Assembly: GCA_039800325.1 (NCBI GenBank)
Contig: JBDLQY010000061.1
Coordinates: 1 to 16,318, forward strand
From: SYIM01 sp039800325
GTDB lineage: Bacteria; Pseudomonadota; Gammaproteobacteria; Burkholderiales; Burkholderiaceae_E
Length of the DNA: 16,318 nucleotides
Reading direction: 5' to 3'
Part shown: one piece after another, positions 1-6,947 of the stretch
Layout: each line of letters opens with the position of its first letter
Numbering within the stretch: position 1 is the first letter of the stretch
Translations under genes and position numbers: made by a program
Notes under the pieces: generated by a model
What the model was told of the DNA's origin: nothing
Seen by the model: the letters and a program-made list of their open reading frames with translations, nothing else
Databases searched by the model: none

Positions 1-55
1 GCTCTTGAAAGTATTGGATAAGGCGCCGGAGGTAGCGCTCGCGGCTTTGCGTTGA
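1..55 (+). CDS. Possible 3' end of a protein-coding gene entering from the left
   Basis: An open frame beginning at base 2 reads LLKVLDKAPEVALAALR and stops at TGA (53-55). The alanine/leucine-rich composition is compatible with the helical C-terminus of a real protein, but 17 codons are too few to identify a family or to prove coding. It could equally be chance in GC-rich DNA. Sequence left of the window would settle it. Confidence 0.22.
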   Translation, partial: LLKVLDKAPEVALAALR

Positions 56-129
56 GGAACGACCGTTCGAATCCCCGTCGCTGCGACAAATCCCGTGAAA
101 GCACCGTTTTTCAGAGGAGAAACGCCGTC

Positions 130-788
130 TCACGAATCTGGCTTTAGCTTCGATTTTTCTACCGATAATTCGAATCTCCAGCGAACCAAAAAACGCTCAT
201 CATCGTAGGCCGGAAGCCCCACGCTGCCGGGGTTGACGATCAGCAGCCCGGACTCCAATCTCACCGTCCGTGCCACATGGCTGTGACCGCAGGCTAAAAG
301 CGTGATGGGGGCGGGTATGTGGCGACCTAGTCGCTCCAGAATTTCGTCAGTCGATGACAGTTGCACCCTATCGTCGATCGGCGTTTCAAGCAGGTACTCG
401 ACGTCGCTGCGCGGACTGCCGTGACACAGTGCCACATCGGCGCCTATCTGTTCTGGCCAGCGTTGCCCTTGGTGCAGGTCTGCATCACAAGAATTGGCGT
501 GGCTGTCCAGCCATCGTTTATCGGCCTGGCTCAACTGCCCGCTGGTGAAGGCATCAGACGCGGATTGACGTTTCAGCGGCAGCTGCAGCACCTGACGCTC
601 GTGGTTACCCGCACCGTGCAACCACGCGAGCTTTTGTAGCCGCTACGCCGTCTCTGCCGGCAGTAAAGGTCCACTGAGCGTGTCGCCAAGGTTGACCACC
701 TGATCAGCCTGCCGGTTCTCCAGATCTGCAATCACTGCCTCGAGGACCGCAAGATTGCCGTGATGTTTGAGACAAGCGCTAATCGCAT
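130..788 (-). pseudogene. Metallophosphoesterase (calcineurin-like, YfcE-type) pseudogene
   Basis: Read on the minus strand from the ATG at 788-786, the gene begins MRLALVSNI and then loses frame near 759-763. Restoring one base after ATC gives HGNLAVLEAVIADLENRQ, the expected first metallophosphoesterase block. A TAG at 645-643 then interrupts the same frame after LLPAETA. Beyond it the frame is open to the stop at 130 and shows GAGNHERQ (GNHE block), CHGSP, and ACGHSH (GHxH metal-binding block). The first metal-ligand Asp (DxH motif) is also changed to Asn. Intact relatives are phosphodiesterases or phosphatases with a dinuclear metal site, about 220-250 aa. With a frameshift, a stop and a lost ligand, this copy should be inactive. 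It lies downstream of and co-directional with mazEF, with no sign of a functional link. Confidence 0.8.
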
Positions 789-864
789 GAGGTTCGCCTT
801 TGGCATGTGCCGGAGCAGGGAAGGGGCAGGCTCGATCGGCGCTGTCCTTGTGCGCTGCCTGTCA

Positions 865-1209
865 TCATGGAATCTGCAAAAGCGCCTTCATCTTGGCTCT
901 GACATGCAGCATGACTTCAGTGCTGACCGTGGCCTTCTTCTTGGCGCGTCGGATTTTCCAATCGAGAGACTTCACCTGGTCCGACAGAACGGCGCACTCG
1001 ATACCGTCGACCTCGGTGACGACTTCGAATGGATGCCCTTTAATCTTGGTGGACATCGGGCAACAGACCATCAAGCCGGTTTTGCCGTTGTAGTTGGCCG
1101 GACTGATCACCAGGGCAGGACGGTGCCCCGCCTGTTCATGCCCGGCCTGCGGATCGAATTGCAACCACACGACCTCGCCGGAATCAGGCACATAGGCACG
1201 CGGTGGCAT
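865..1209 (-). CDS. mazF: MazF/PemK-family endoribonuclease toxin
   Basis: This is a 114-aa protein of normal length for the MazF/PemK/ChpB family, cytoplasmic toxins that cut mRNA at short sequence motifs. It shows the family start (PDSGEVVWLQFDPQAGHEQ), then AGHRPALVISP, the central CCPMSTKIKG and the DQVKSLDW block before a helical C-terminus. The start chosen is the ATG at 1209-1207. It overlaps the antitoxin stop codon by one base (TGATG), the usual translational coupling of such pairs; a TTG one codon upstream is the less likely alternative. Transcription should come from the promoter/operator in front of the antitoxin gene. A damaged second copy of this gene lies at 2094-2251. Confidence 0.9.
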   Translation of the reverse strand: MPPRAYVPDSGEVVWLQFDPQAGHEQAGHRPALVISPANYNGKTGLMVCCPMSTKIKGHPFEVVTEVDGIECAVLSDQVKSLDWKIRRAKKKATVSTEVMLHVRAKMKALLQIP

Positions 1210-1451
1210 CAAAGCGCCTCGTTTCCAACGGGTCGCCCGAAGTTGACCTCCTCATGGGTATTGCCTGCATGGATGCCGTTCACCAGCGCGTCAAGATCGT
1301 ATTCAATCTTCTTGGAGGGTTGGATGATGATCCGGCCGCGCGAGACCACAAGATCCACCTTTTGCTCGAGTTGATACCCTGCCTCTTTCAAGACTGCAGT
1401 GGGTAGGCGCAAGGCTGGGCTGTTACCCCATTTTCGGATGACGGCTTCCAT
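1209..1451 (-). CDS. mazE: MazE/ChpS-type antitoxin (AbrB-like fold)
   Basis: An 80-aa protein beginning MEAVIRKWGNSPALRLP, the swapped-hairpin AbrB/MazE DNA-binding domain: KWGNS and the ALRLP strand are diagnostic. The second strand pair is VDLVVSRGRIIIQP. The C-terminal part (about residues 48-80, acidic around YDLDALVNGIH) is the segment that in this family wraps the toxin and neutralises it. The ATG at 1451 is preferred over a start 14 codons upstream, because an AGGAG ribosome-binding site lies about ten bases before it and the upstream extension would run through the operator. The gene is first in the pair and its stop overlaps the mazF start. Autoregulation by MazE and MazEF is the rule in the family, and the inverted repeat upstream fits it. 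Confidence 0.9.
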   Translation of the reverse strand: MEAVIRKWGNSPALRLPTAVLKEAGYQLEQKVDLVVSRGRIIIQPSKKIEYDLDALVNGIHAGNTHEEVNFGRPVGNEAL

Positions 1452-1469
1452 GGCTTCAGGCTCCTCAAA

Positions 1470-1507
1470 AGTGTCTACATTGTAGATACACAAGCGGGTG
1501 CGCGCAA
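1470..1507 (-). promoter_or_regulatory. mazEF promoter with overlapping inverted-repeat operator
   Basis: On the minus strand a TTGCGC (1507-1502) and a TACAAT (1484-1479) stand 17 bases apart, a plausible sigma-70 promoter with a strong -10. The -10 sits inside an inverted repeat with ten-base arms at 1470-1479 and 1481-1490 that match at eight of ten positions (TGTATCTACA against AGTGTCTACA reversed). The site ends 18 bases before the mazE start codon. A repressor bound here would block RNA polymerase, as expected for MazE/MazEF autorepression. This is read by eye, without experimental support. Confidence 0.5.
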
Positions 1508-1552
1508 GCGCTGGCGCCTCGTTATTCGTGCCGACGATTTGCGTCTGAAAGT

Positions 1553-1574
1553 GTTCGAATCCCCGACCGCACCA
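1553..1574 (+). other. tRNA-3'-end-like fragment sharing a 13-bp repeat with 65-77
   Basis: The string starting GTTCGAATCCCCG and ending CACCA resembles a tRNA T-loop, T-stem and CCA end. The same 13 bases, GTTCGAATCCCCG, occur at 65-77 in the same orientation. The two copies bracket the pseudogene and mazEF. The spacing from T-loop to CCA is two bases short of a canonical tRNA, and the five bases before the loop do not pair with the 3' stem half, so this is not a tRNA gene. It could be a remnant of an integration site in a tRNA end, or chance. Confidence 0.2.
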
Positions 1575-1641
1575 AAAAAGAGGTCTGAAATCCGAGCGAG
1601 TTAGTTAAACAATCTCTTCTGACCCGCTGAAAAACCGGCTC

Positions 1642-1968
1642 TTATTTCGGGATTTCGCACTTTATCTGAGCCATAAGGTTGCTCAGATGGACAGAGCGAT
1701 TATCCGCTGCGGCAATAGCTTCATTCGCGTTCATGGCTGTGCCGATGATCGCAGGCCAAAACAACAACGCTCGCGCCACGTTCCCGCCTGTTACACCCTT
1801 TTCCTCTTCAGCTACTTTTTTAAGTCGCTGCACATCGGTGTATTCATTCTGCAGTTGCGCGCACGATAAACCAGGATCTCCCGGCTTGACGACCTGCGTC
1901 ACTGTGGGTGTAGCACAACCCGCGATAGTTCCAAGTACGAATAGGGAGCACACGATGGCAGCGCGCAT
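1642..1968 (-). CDS. Small putative lipoprotein of unknown function
   Basis: A 108-aa protein with a textbook lipoprotein signal: MR, a hydrophobic run, then the lipobox IAGC with the lipidated Cys at residue 18, followed by ATPTVTQ. The mature part has one CAQLQNEY segment, a charged helix (VQRLKKVAEEEKG), a small-residue and hydrophobic stretch (about residues 61-84, GNVARALLFWPAIIGTAMNA) and a second Cys near the C-terminus in QIKCEIP. The two mature cysteines could form a disulfide in the periplasm. The start at 1968 is supported by AAGG about eight bases upstream. A TAA stop for an upstream frame directly abuts this ATG, so it may once have been translated together with a gene now lost under the mazF remnant. 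No specific function is recognised. Confidence 0.75.
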   Translation of the reverse strand: MRAAIVCSLFVLGTIAGCATPTVTQVVKPGDPGLSCAQLQNEYTDVQRLKKVAEEEKGVTGGNVARALLFWPAIIGTAMNANEAIAAADNRSVHLSNLMAQIKCEIPK

Positions 1969-2093
1969 TTAACTTGCCTTTCGAATAACAGAACCGTCGG
2001 GAGTGTACTGTCCAGTTGCTTCAAAGTAAATCGTAGACGTCAACTGCGCACAGTGACCGTCGCAGCAATAGCTTAAGTGACTGAAGTCGCGTG

Positions 2094-2251
2094 AGAATTT
2101 GTAAAGCGCGTTCATCTTGGCGCGTTGGGTTTTCTAATCGAGAGACTTCACCTGGTCCGACAGAACCGCGCACTCGATACCGTCGACCTCGGTGACCCGT
2201 TCGAATGAATGCCCTTTGTTCTTGGTGGACATCGGGCAACAGACCATCAAG
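2094..2251 (-). pseudogene. Broken partial second copy of mazF
   Basis: This stretch aligns to the intact mazF at about 870-1075, with roughly ten mismatches over the 131 bases between 2121 and 2251 as counted by eye. The conserved reading is LMVCCPMSTKNKGHSFE, then VTEVDGIECAVLSDQ and VKSLD, followed by a stop: the Trp codon of the parent (TGG) is TAG here (2136-2134). After it, 48 bases present in the parent are missing. The join falls at TCTTGGC (2115-2121), a 7-mer that occurs twice in the parent (891-897 and 939-945), so deletion between direct repeats explains it. The N-terminal third and any antitoxin are absent. It cannot encode a working toxin. Confidence 0.85.
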
Positions 2252-2463
2252 AGTGCGAGCCCCTATCTCTGCGACTGTCGAGAGCGCGCTCTCAGAGTTT
2301 CTTCTGTGGTGTACGTGTCCGTTGCGGACTTGGGGCCCCGTCTTTCATGCAATTCCGATCGGACGATTACTAAGCTGCTCTCGCTAAGGCCTTGGCCCAT
2401 GGCCGCAGGGCGCCGGAGCGGGCGACGCTCGCTGGAAAACTTCGGACACGGCCGGCTGCGTTT
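2252..2463. other. Intergenic stretch, no gene recognised
   Basis: Between the mazF remnant and the end of the racemase gene no open frame resembles a known protein. A short GAGCG/CGCTC inverted repeat and clustered GGCC tetramers are present, but there is no T-run that would make a clear terminator for the minus-strand operon. Confidence 0.4.
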
Positions 2464-3195
2464 TTATTTCCCCTGGCGTTGGCCGGCAGCGGAGGGGATT
2501 TGAGAATGCTCGCGCCACCAGGCTACACAAGCCCGTGCCAGCGCGGCGGTGCTGTCCACGCACTTCGTGCGAAGCGGCGACCGCACGGCATCTAGCGCAA
2601 CGGGGGTTTCCGTGCAGGCCAGCACGACCGCATCAGCACCCTTCTGCAACAGACCCTGAACAGCCTGTTCGATCAGCGGTCCTGCTTGCTGGGTCTGACC
2701 AGCCTTCACCAGTTCAATACCGGGCAGGACCAGCCGGTCCATCGATTCATCGTCCGGTACCCGCAGGCTGTAGCCAGTCTGCATCAGCGGCGCATCAAAG
2801 ATCCGGCCGGCCAGGGTTGCACGGGTGGCGATCAGGCCGACAGAACCGCCTGCGCTGAGCATGGGGAGGAGTTCTGCCACACACGCATCGACGATGCTGA
2901 TGAAGGGCACCGGGCAGGTCGCGGCCAGATCCGGGAACCAGAAATGTGCAGTGTTGCAGGGCATGGCCAGCGCGCTTGCGCCAGCGGCCACCAGACGGTC
3001 GCGTCCGGCCATCAACTCAGGCAAGGGGCAACGCCCATTACCCAGGATGGCGGCGGGTCTTGACGGTATGCGGGGGTCGGACTGGATGAGCAGGGGCACA
3101 TGGTCGGCGTCGCCGCCGGCGGGCGTGGCCGCCAGGACCTTGCTGAAGAAATCCACCGTGGCCAAGGGTCCCATGCCACCCAGTACACCGATCAT
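2464..3195 (-). CDS. Aspartate/glutamate racemase-family protein
   Basis: A 243-aa protein of the cofactor-independent Asp/Glu racemase (RacD/YgeA) superfamily. It starts MIGVLGGMGPLATVDFF, the typical N-terminus, and carries both catalytic cysteines: Cys80 in MPCNTAH and Cys194 in ACTETP, each in its usual context, so racemase chemistry is expected. Family members invert the alpha carbon of acidic amino acids; some relatives act on other acids. The start is supported by GGGGAG about eight bases upstream. It is the last gene of the minus-strand sulfonate cluster, 93 bases after the CuyA-like gene. Cysteate is the sulfonic analogue of aspartate, so a natural inference is interconversion of D- and L-cysteate to feed CuyA. 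The substrate is not shown by the sequence, and aspartate remains possible. Confidence 0.85.
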   Translation of the reverse strand: MIGVLGGMGPLATVDFFSKVLAATPAGGDADHVPLLIQSDPRIPSRPAAILGNGRCPLPELMAGRDRLVAAGASALAMPCNTAHFWFPDLAATCPVPFISIVDACVAELLPMLSAGGSVGLIATRATLAGRIFDAPLMQTGYSLRVPDDESMDRLVLPGIELVKAGQTQQAGPLIEQAVQGLLQKGADAVVLACTETPVALDAVRSPLRTKCVDSTAALARACVAWWREHSQIPSAAGQRQGK

Positions 3196-3288
3196 AGTCT
3201 TGCTCCCCCGTGTGCCGTTACCGCGTGGCCAACAGATAGCCGCGCGACAGACCTGTCAGATGCCAGGCTTATCATCAGCGCAGCGGCT

Positions 3289-4299
3289 TTAGAGCGGCTT
3301 CAGGTCACTGAAGACATCCATGTACCCATACAGCGCCACGGCACCGCCGGTGTGCAGGAACACCACGTTCTCGCCCTTCTTGAAGCGCCCCTTGCGACAC
3401 AGGTCGATCAGCCCGGCCATGCCTTTGCCGGAGTAAACCGGGTCGAGCAGGATGCCCTCCAGCCTAGCCATGAGCGTGACAGCCTCCACCATGCCTGGCG
3501 TGGGCACGCCGTAGCCACCGCCGACGTAGTCGCAGTTGGCCATCACGCTTTCGCGCTTGACGCAACCGGGTACGCCCAGCAGCTCGGCGGTCTTCACGGC
3601 CAAGTTGTAGACATTGGTCTCCTGCGTCTCTTTGGCCGCGCGCACACCGATGCCCAGCACGGGGATCAGGCTGCGCGTGCCTTCCAGGCCCACCACCAGG
3701 CCTGCCTGCGTGCCGGCACTACCCGTTGCATGCACGACGCAGTCCACCCGCAGGTCTTGTGTATTGAACTGGTGCACCATCTCCAGCGCGCAGGTCACAT
3801 AGCCCAATGCGCCGATAGGGTTGGAGCCCCCGCCGGGAATGATGTAGGGCTTTCGTCCGGCGGCACGCAGCTCTTCGGCCACCGCGGCCATAGCCGCGTT
3901 CATATCGCTGCCGCCCGGCAGTTCGCGCACATTCGCGCCGTAAAGATGGTCCAGGAACACGTTGCCGGACTTCTTGTAATTCTCGTCCTTGAAGCCGGTG
4001 CGGTCCTCCAGCAGGATCTCGCATTTCATGCCCATCTTGGCGGCAATCGCTACGGTCTGGCGGGCATGGTTCGACTGCGTGGCCCCCTGCGTGATGATGG
4101 TGTCGGCGCCGTGCTTGACGGCGTCCGCCATCAGGAACTCCAACTTGCGAGTCTTGTTGCCGCCAGAGCCCAGGCCGGTGCAGTCATCGCGCTTGATGTA
4201 CAGATTGGGCCCGTCCAGAGCCTCGGTCAGACGCGGCATGAACTCCAGCGGCGTCGGGCCGTGGGTGATGTGCACGCGGGGAAAGTTGGTCAGTTTCAT
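3289..4299 (-). CDS. cuyA: L-cysteate sulfo-lyase / D-cysteine desulfhydrase-family PLP enzyme (CuyA-like)
   Basis: A 336-aa fold-type II PLP enzyme. The Schiff-base lysine is Lys49 in GGNKTRK, the substrate-binding block is TQGATQSNHARQ (70-81), and the phosphate-binding loop is ATGSAGTQAG (191-200). PGGGSN (155-160) and FLHTGGAVALYGY near the end complete the family pattern. The whole reads more like CuyA, which cleaves L-cysteate to pyruvate, sulfite and ammonium, than like ACC deaminase, and CuyA belongs to the D-cysteine desulfhydrase family, so the alternative is D-cysteine desulfhydrase. The setting among taurine-type transport genes and an HpsN-like dehydrogenase favours CuyA. The start MKLTNFP is chosen because it matches family N-termini; a 22-codon upstream extension is possible but overlaps the preceding gene. 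The protein is cytoplasmic. The sulfite produced needs an exporter or oxidase, and none is encoded here. Confidence 0.82.
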   Translation of the reverse strand: MKLTNFPRVHITHGPTPLEFMPRLTEALDGPNLYIKRDDCTGLGSGGNKTRKLEFLMADAVKHGADTIITQGATQSNHARQTVAIAAKMGMKCEILLEDRTGFKDENYKKSGNVFLDHLYGANVRELPGGSDMNAAMAAVAEELRAAGRKPYIIPGGGSNPIGALGYVTCALEMVHQFNTQDLRVDCVVHATGSAGTQAGLVVGLEGTRSLIPVLGIGVRAAKETQETNVYNLAVKTAELLGVPGCVKRESVMANCDYVGGGYGVPTPGMVEAVTLMARLEGILLDPVYSGKGMAGLIDLCRKGRFKKGENVVFLHTGGAVALYGYMDVFSDLKPL

Positions 4300-4340
4300 G
4301 CTTGCTTTCGTGTTGTCGTTTGAGAACGCGGGGATGGAAT

Positions 4341-5579
4341 TCAGTCCCTGGCGGCCAGCACGCACGCGGTTGCGACAATGCGACCGATCAGCACACAGTC
4401 CTCGTCAGTCAGTGACACTGGGGTGCGAAGATCAAACAGCTGGTTGAGTACCGCCTTGGAATGGGGCAGATCGGGCTTTTGCTCGAGGTAGCGCCAATGC
4501 TCGTAATTGCTGGTGAACGCCACCGGCGCCGAAGTGCCGAACCACTTGATGTACAGCCCGCGCAGCGTGCATTCCTTCAGGAAGCGTTCGATCTGTGCCG
4601 GCGTGAAGTCCAGCGTGAACTGGATCGAGCTCGCGATGAATTCTTCCTTCGGATGTCGGTCTGGCACCGTCAGATGAGGCGCTTTGCCAAGCTCGCGCGC
4701 CAGCGTTGCATACACATGGTTCCAGCGCCGCCCGCGGTCGGCCAGTTGCCCGATCTGCGGCCGCAACAGGCTAGCCGCCAGATTGGACATGCGCATGCTG
4801 AAGTTCGGGGTCACGTACTTCCAGCGCTCGAACACCTCGGCAGGGGGTCTGAGCAAGTGCTGGTCGTACATCATGTAACAGCCCGACATCAGGATGGCCT
4901 GCGCCGCCACATCGTCGTCATTGGTCACAAGCAGGCCACCTTCGCCCGAATTGATGTGCTTATAGGTCTGGGCGCTGTAGCAGCCCACCTTGCCCCAGGT
5001 GCCGGTGTGCTGGCCGTCCCATTTGGCACCCATGGTGTGGGCGCAGTCCTCGATGAGCGCGATACCGTGCCGATCACAGATTATGCGCACCGCCTGCAGG
5101 TCGGAGATATGCCCGCGCATGTGCGACAGCAACAACACCTTGGCGCCGCTGCTGATGGCCTTGCGCTCAAGATCGGCCAGGTCGGTCAGGTAGTCCGCAG
5201 TGGTCTCCACCAGCACCGCCTGCGCACCAGCGTGGGCAATGGCGCCAGGCACCGGCGCCAGGGTGAAGGTGCTGGTCAACACCTTATCGCCCGCCTTCAC
5301 GCCCACCGCCTTGAGCGCGATGAACATGGCCGCGCCGCAGGAACTGACGGCCACGCAATAACGACTGCCCACGTAGGCTGCGTATTCTTGCTCTAGCAAT
5401 GAAGGTTCCGGATAGCCGGAGCCCTGCTCACCGTAGCGGTGCAGTCGGCCGGCGCGCATCAGCGCCACGGCGCGTTCAATCGCATCTTCGGGAATTGGTT
5501 CGGGGGTGCTCAGGTCCTTGCCAAACCACAGGCCATCCGGTGCCTTGAGGTCCGCGGGCGGTGTCAGGGATGCAGCCAT
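4341..5579 (-). CDS. DegT/DnrJ/EryC1/StrS-family PLP aminotransferase
   Basis: A 412-aa fold-type I aminotransferase of the DegT/DnrJ family. Visible landmarks are the SSCGAAMFIALKA cofactor-phosphate region (79-91), TFTLAPVPGAI, IEDCAHTMGAKWDG with Asp178 that contacts the PLP ring nitrogen, and the Schiff-base Lys207 in YSAQTYKHINSGEGG. Length is normal for the family. The start is the ATG at 5579, seven bases after the preceding stop; no strong ribosome-binding site is visible, suggesting translational coupling. DegT enzymes usually aminate keto-sugars for cell-surface or antibiotic sugars, so membership in a sulfonate cluster is unusual. It might remove or add the amino group of a C3 sulfonate (for example sulfopyruvate to cysteate, or sulfo-hydroxyacetone to cysteinolate). 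The assignment to the family is firm, the substrate unknown. Confidence 0.87.
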   Translation of the reverse strand: MAASLTPPADLKAPDGLWFGKDLSTPEPIPEDAIERAVALMRAGRLHRYGEQGSGYPEPSLLEQEYAAYVGSRYCVAVSSCGAAMFIALKAVGVKAGDKVLTSTFTLAPVPGAIAHAGAQAVLVETTADYLTDLADLERKAISSGAKVLLLSHMRGHISDLQAVRIICDRHGIALIEDCAHTMGAKWDGQHTGTWGKVGCYSAQTYKHINSGEGGLLVTNDDDVAAQAILMSGCYMMYDQHLLRPPAEVFERWKYVTPNFSMRMSNLAASLLRPQIGQLADRGRRWNHVYATLARELGKAPHLTVPDRHPKEEFIASSIQFTLDFTPAQIERFLKECTLRGLYIKWFGTSAPVAFTSNYEHWRYLEQKPDLPHSKAVLNQLFDLRTPVSLTDEDCVLIGRIVATACVLAARD

Positions 5580-5586
5580 GGTCAGA

Positions 5587-6906
5587 TCAATGCGGGTGGC
5601 CAGCGAGCGTGCCCAGTTCAAAGGTGTCCTCCGGGAAATACTTGCGCAGACGAATATCGCCGGTGCGTGCATGACCCTCCATGCCCTCCAGGCGCGAAAT
5701 ACGGGCTGCCACCTGCCCGACTTCGCGGCTGGCGCTGCGGGTGAGCCGCTGGTAGGTCACCGTCTTGATGAACTTGCCCACGCTCAGGCCGCCGGAGTAG
5801 CGCGCAGCCCCCCGCGTGGGGAGAATATGGTTGGGACCGGCACACTTATCGCCATAGGCCACGGTAGTTTCCTCACCCAGGAACAGCGAACCGTAGTTGG
5901 TCAGCCGGGCCAGCCACCAGTCCAGGTCACGGGCCATTACCTGCAGATGCTCGGGCGCGTACTCGTCGCTGATGTCTACTATCTCTTCACGGCTGCTCAA
6001 CAGAACCACCTCGCCATAGTCGCGCCAGGCTGCAGTGGCCGCGTTACGTGCCAGCTCGGGCAAGGCGCTAATGACCGAGGGCATCAGATCAATGACCTTC
6101 AGGCCCAGATCGCGCGAGGAGGTGAATAGCCATACCGGGGAGTCGGGGCCGTGCTCGGCCTGACCGGCCAGATCGGCCGCCACCACATGGGCATCGGCCG
6201 TCTCGTCGGCAATGATGGCCGACTCGGTCGGGCCCGCCACCACGTCGATGCCGATGCGGCCAAACAGCGTGCGCTTGGCCTCGGCCACGAAACGGTTACC
6301 CGGTCCGACAATCACGTCGGCCGGTTTGGCCGAATACAGGCCAAAGGCCATGGCTGCAATGCCCTGCACGCCACCCAGACTCAGCACCGTGTCAGCGCCG
6401 CACAGATTCATGGTGTGCAGGATGGCGGGGTTCACGCCCGACTCTTTGTGCGCAGGTGATGTCGCCACGATATCCGGCACACCGGCCACCTTGGCGGTGC
6501 ACACGCTCATGATCGCGGAGGCGGCGTGTGCATAGCGCCCGCCGGGCACGTAGCAGCCGGCAGTGTTCACCGGAATGAGCTTCTGCCCGGCCACCAGGCC
6601 GTCGATGAGTTGGACCTCGAACTCATGCAGCGACTCGCGCTGGCGCAGCGCGAAATCCCTGACGCGCGAATACGCGAACGCAATGTCATCCTTCACGCCC
6701 TGAGACAGCGCCCGGGTGGCCTTTGCGAAGTCGTTCTCGCCCAGCACGATCGGACCGTGCCAGCCGTCGAGTTCACGCGCGTACTTCTCCACCGCGTCGC
6801 GGCCGTTGCGCTGGATATCGACCAGCAGACGCTCCACCGTTTCGGATGTCGCGGTGTCGATAGACTCCTGCCGCGGAGGGGCCTTTTTCAGATATTCAAT
6901 CGTCAT
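5587..6906 (-). CDS. hpsN: Histidinol dehydrogenase-like NAD-dependent dehydrogenase (HpsN-like, sulfopropanediol 3-dehydrogenase type)
   Basis: A 439-aa member of the HisD superfamily, Zn- and NAD(P)-dependent enzymes that oxidise a primary alcohol to a carboxylate in two steps. Predicted zinc ligands are in place: Gln249 and His252 in GQAEHGPDS, Asp353 in YGDKCAGPNHILPT, and His412 in EGMEGHARTGDIRL. The catalytic pair is Glu319-His320 in EYAPEH. NTAGCYVPGGRYAH and IVGPGNRFVAEAKR are the usual HisD landmarks. It sits apart from any his gene, beside sulfonate-type transport and CuyA-like genes, which points to the catabolic branch typified by HpsN (2,3-dihydroxypropane-1-sulfonate to sulfolactate) and not to histidine synthesis. 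Its N-terminus MTIEYLKKA also looks HpsN-like. The start has AAGG about ten bases upstream; the gene follows the permease by 41 bases. The substrate could be another hydroxy-sulfonate, such as cysteinolic acid. Confidence 0.8.
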   Translation of the reverse strand: MTIEYLKKAPPRQESIDTATSETVERLLVDIQRNGRDAVEKYARELDGWHGPIVLGENDFAKATRALSQGVKDDIAFAYSRVRDFALRQRESLHEFEVQLIDGLVAGQKLIPVNTAGCYVPGGRYAHAASAIMSVCTAKVAGVPDIVATSPAHKESGVNPAILHTMNLCGADTVLSLGGVQGIAAMAFGLYSAKPADVIVGPGNRFVAEAKRTLFGRIGIDVVAGPTESAIIADETADAHVVAADLAGQAEHGPDSPVWLFTSSRDLGLKVIDLMPSVISALPELARNAATAAWRDYGEVVLLSSREEIVDISDEYAPEHLQVMARDLDWWLARLTNYGSLFLGEETTVAYGDKCAGPNHILPTRGAARYSGGLSVGKFIKTVTYQRLTRSASREVGQVAARISRLEGMEGHARTGDIRLRKYFPEDTFELGTLAGHPH

Positions 6907-6947
6907 GGAAGCTTGCCTTCAAATCGATGCGTTTATAGCCCTGAGGA

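Noticed and set aside
1553..1574. tRNA gene 3' end
   Set aside because: The T-stem 5' half does not pair, the distance from T-loop to CCA is two bases short and no cloverleaf precedes it; kept only as a possible remnant.
3100..4323. Long plus-strand frame (407 codons) opposite the CuyA-like gene
   Set aside because: Rich in His, Arg, Ala and Gln without any family pattern; it is the antisense shadow of cuyA.
5580..5672. 31-codon N-terminal extension of the aminotransferase
   Set aside because: It lies within the end of the preceding dehydrogenase gene, and the ATG at 5579 fits the family start.
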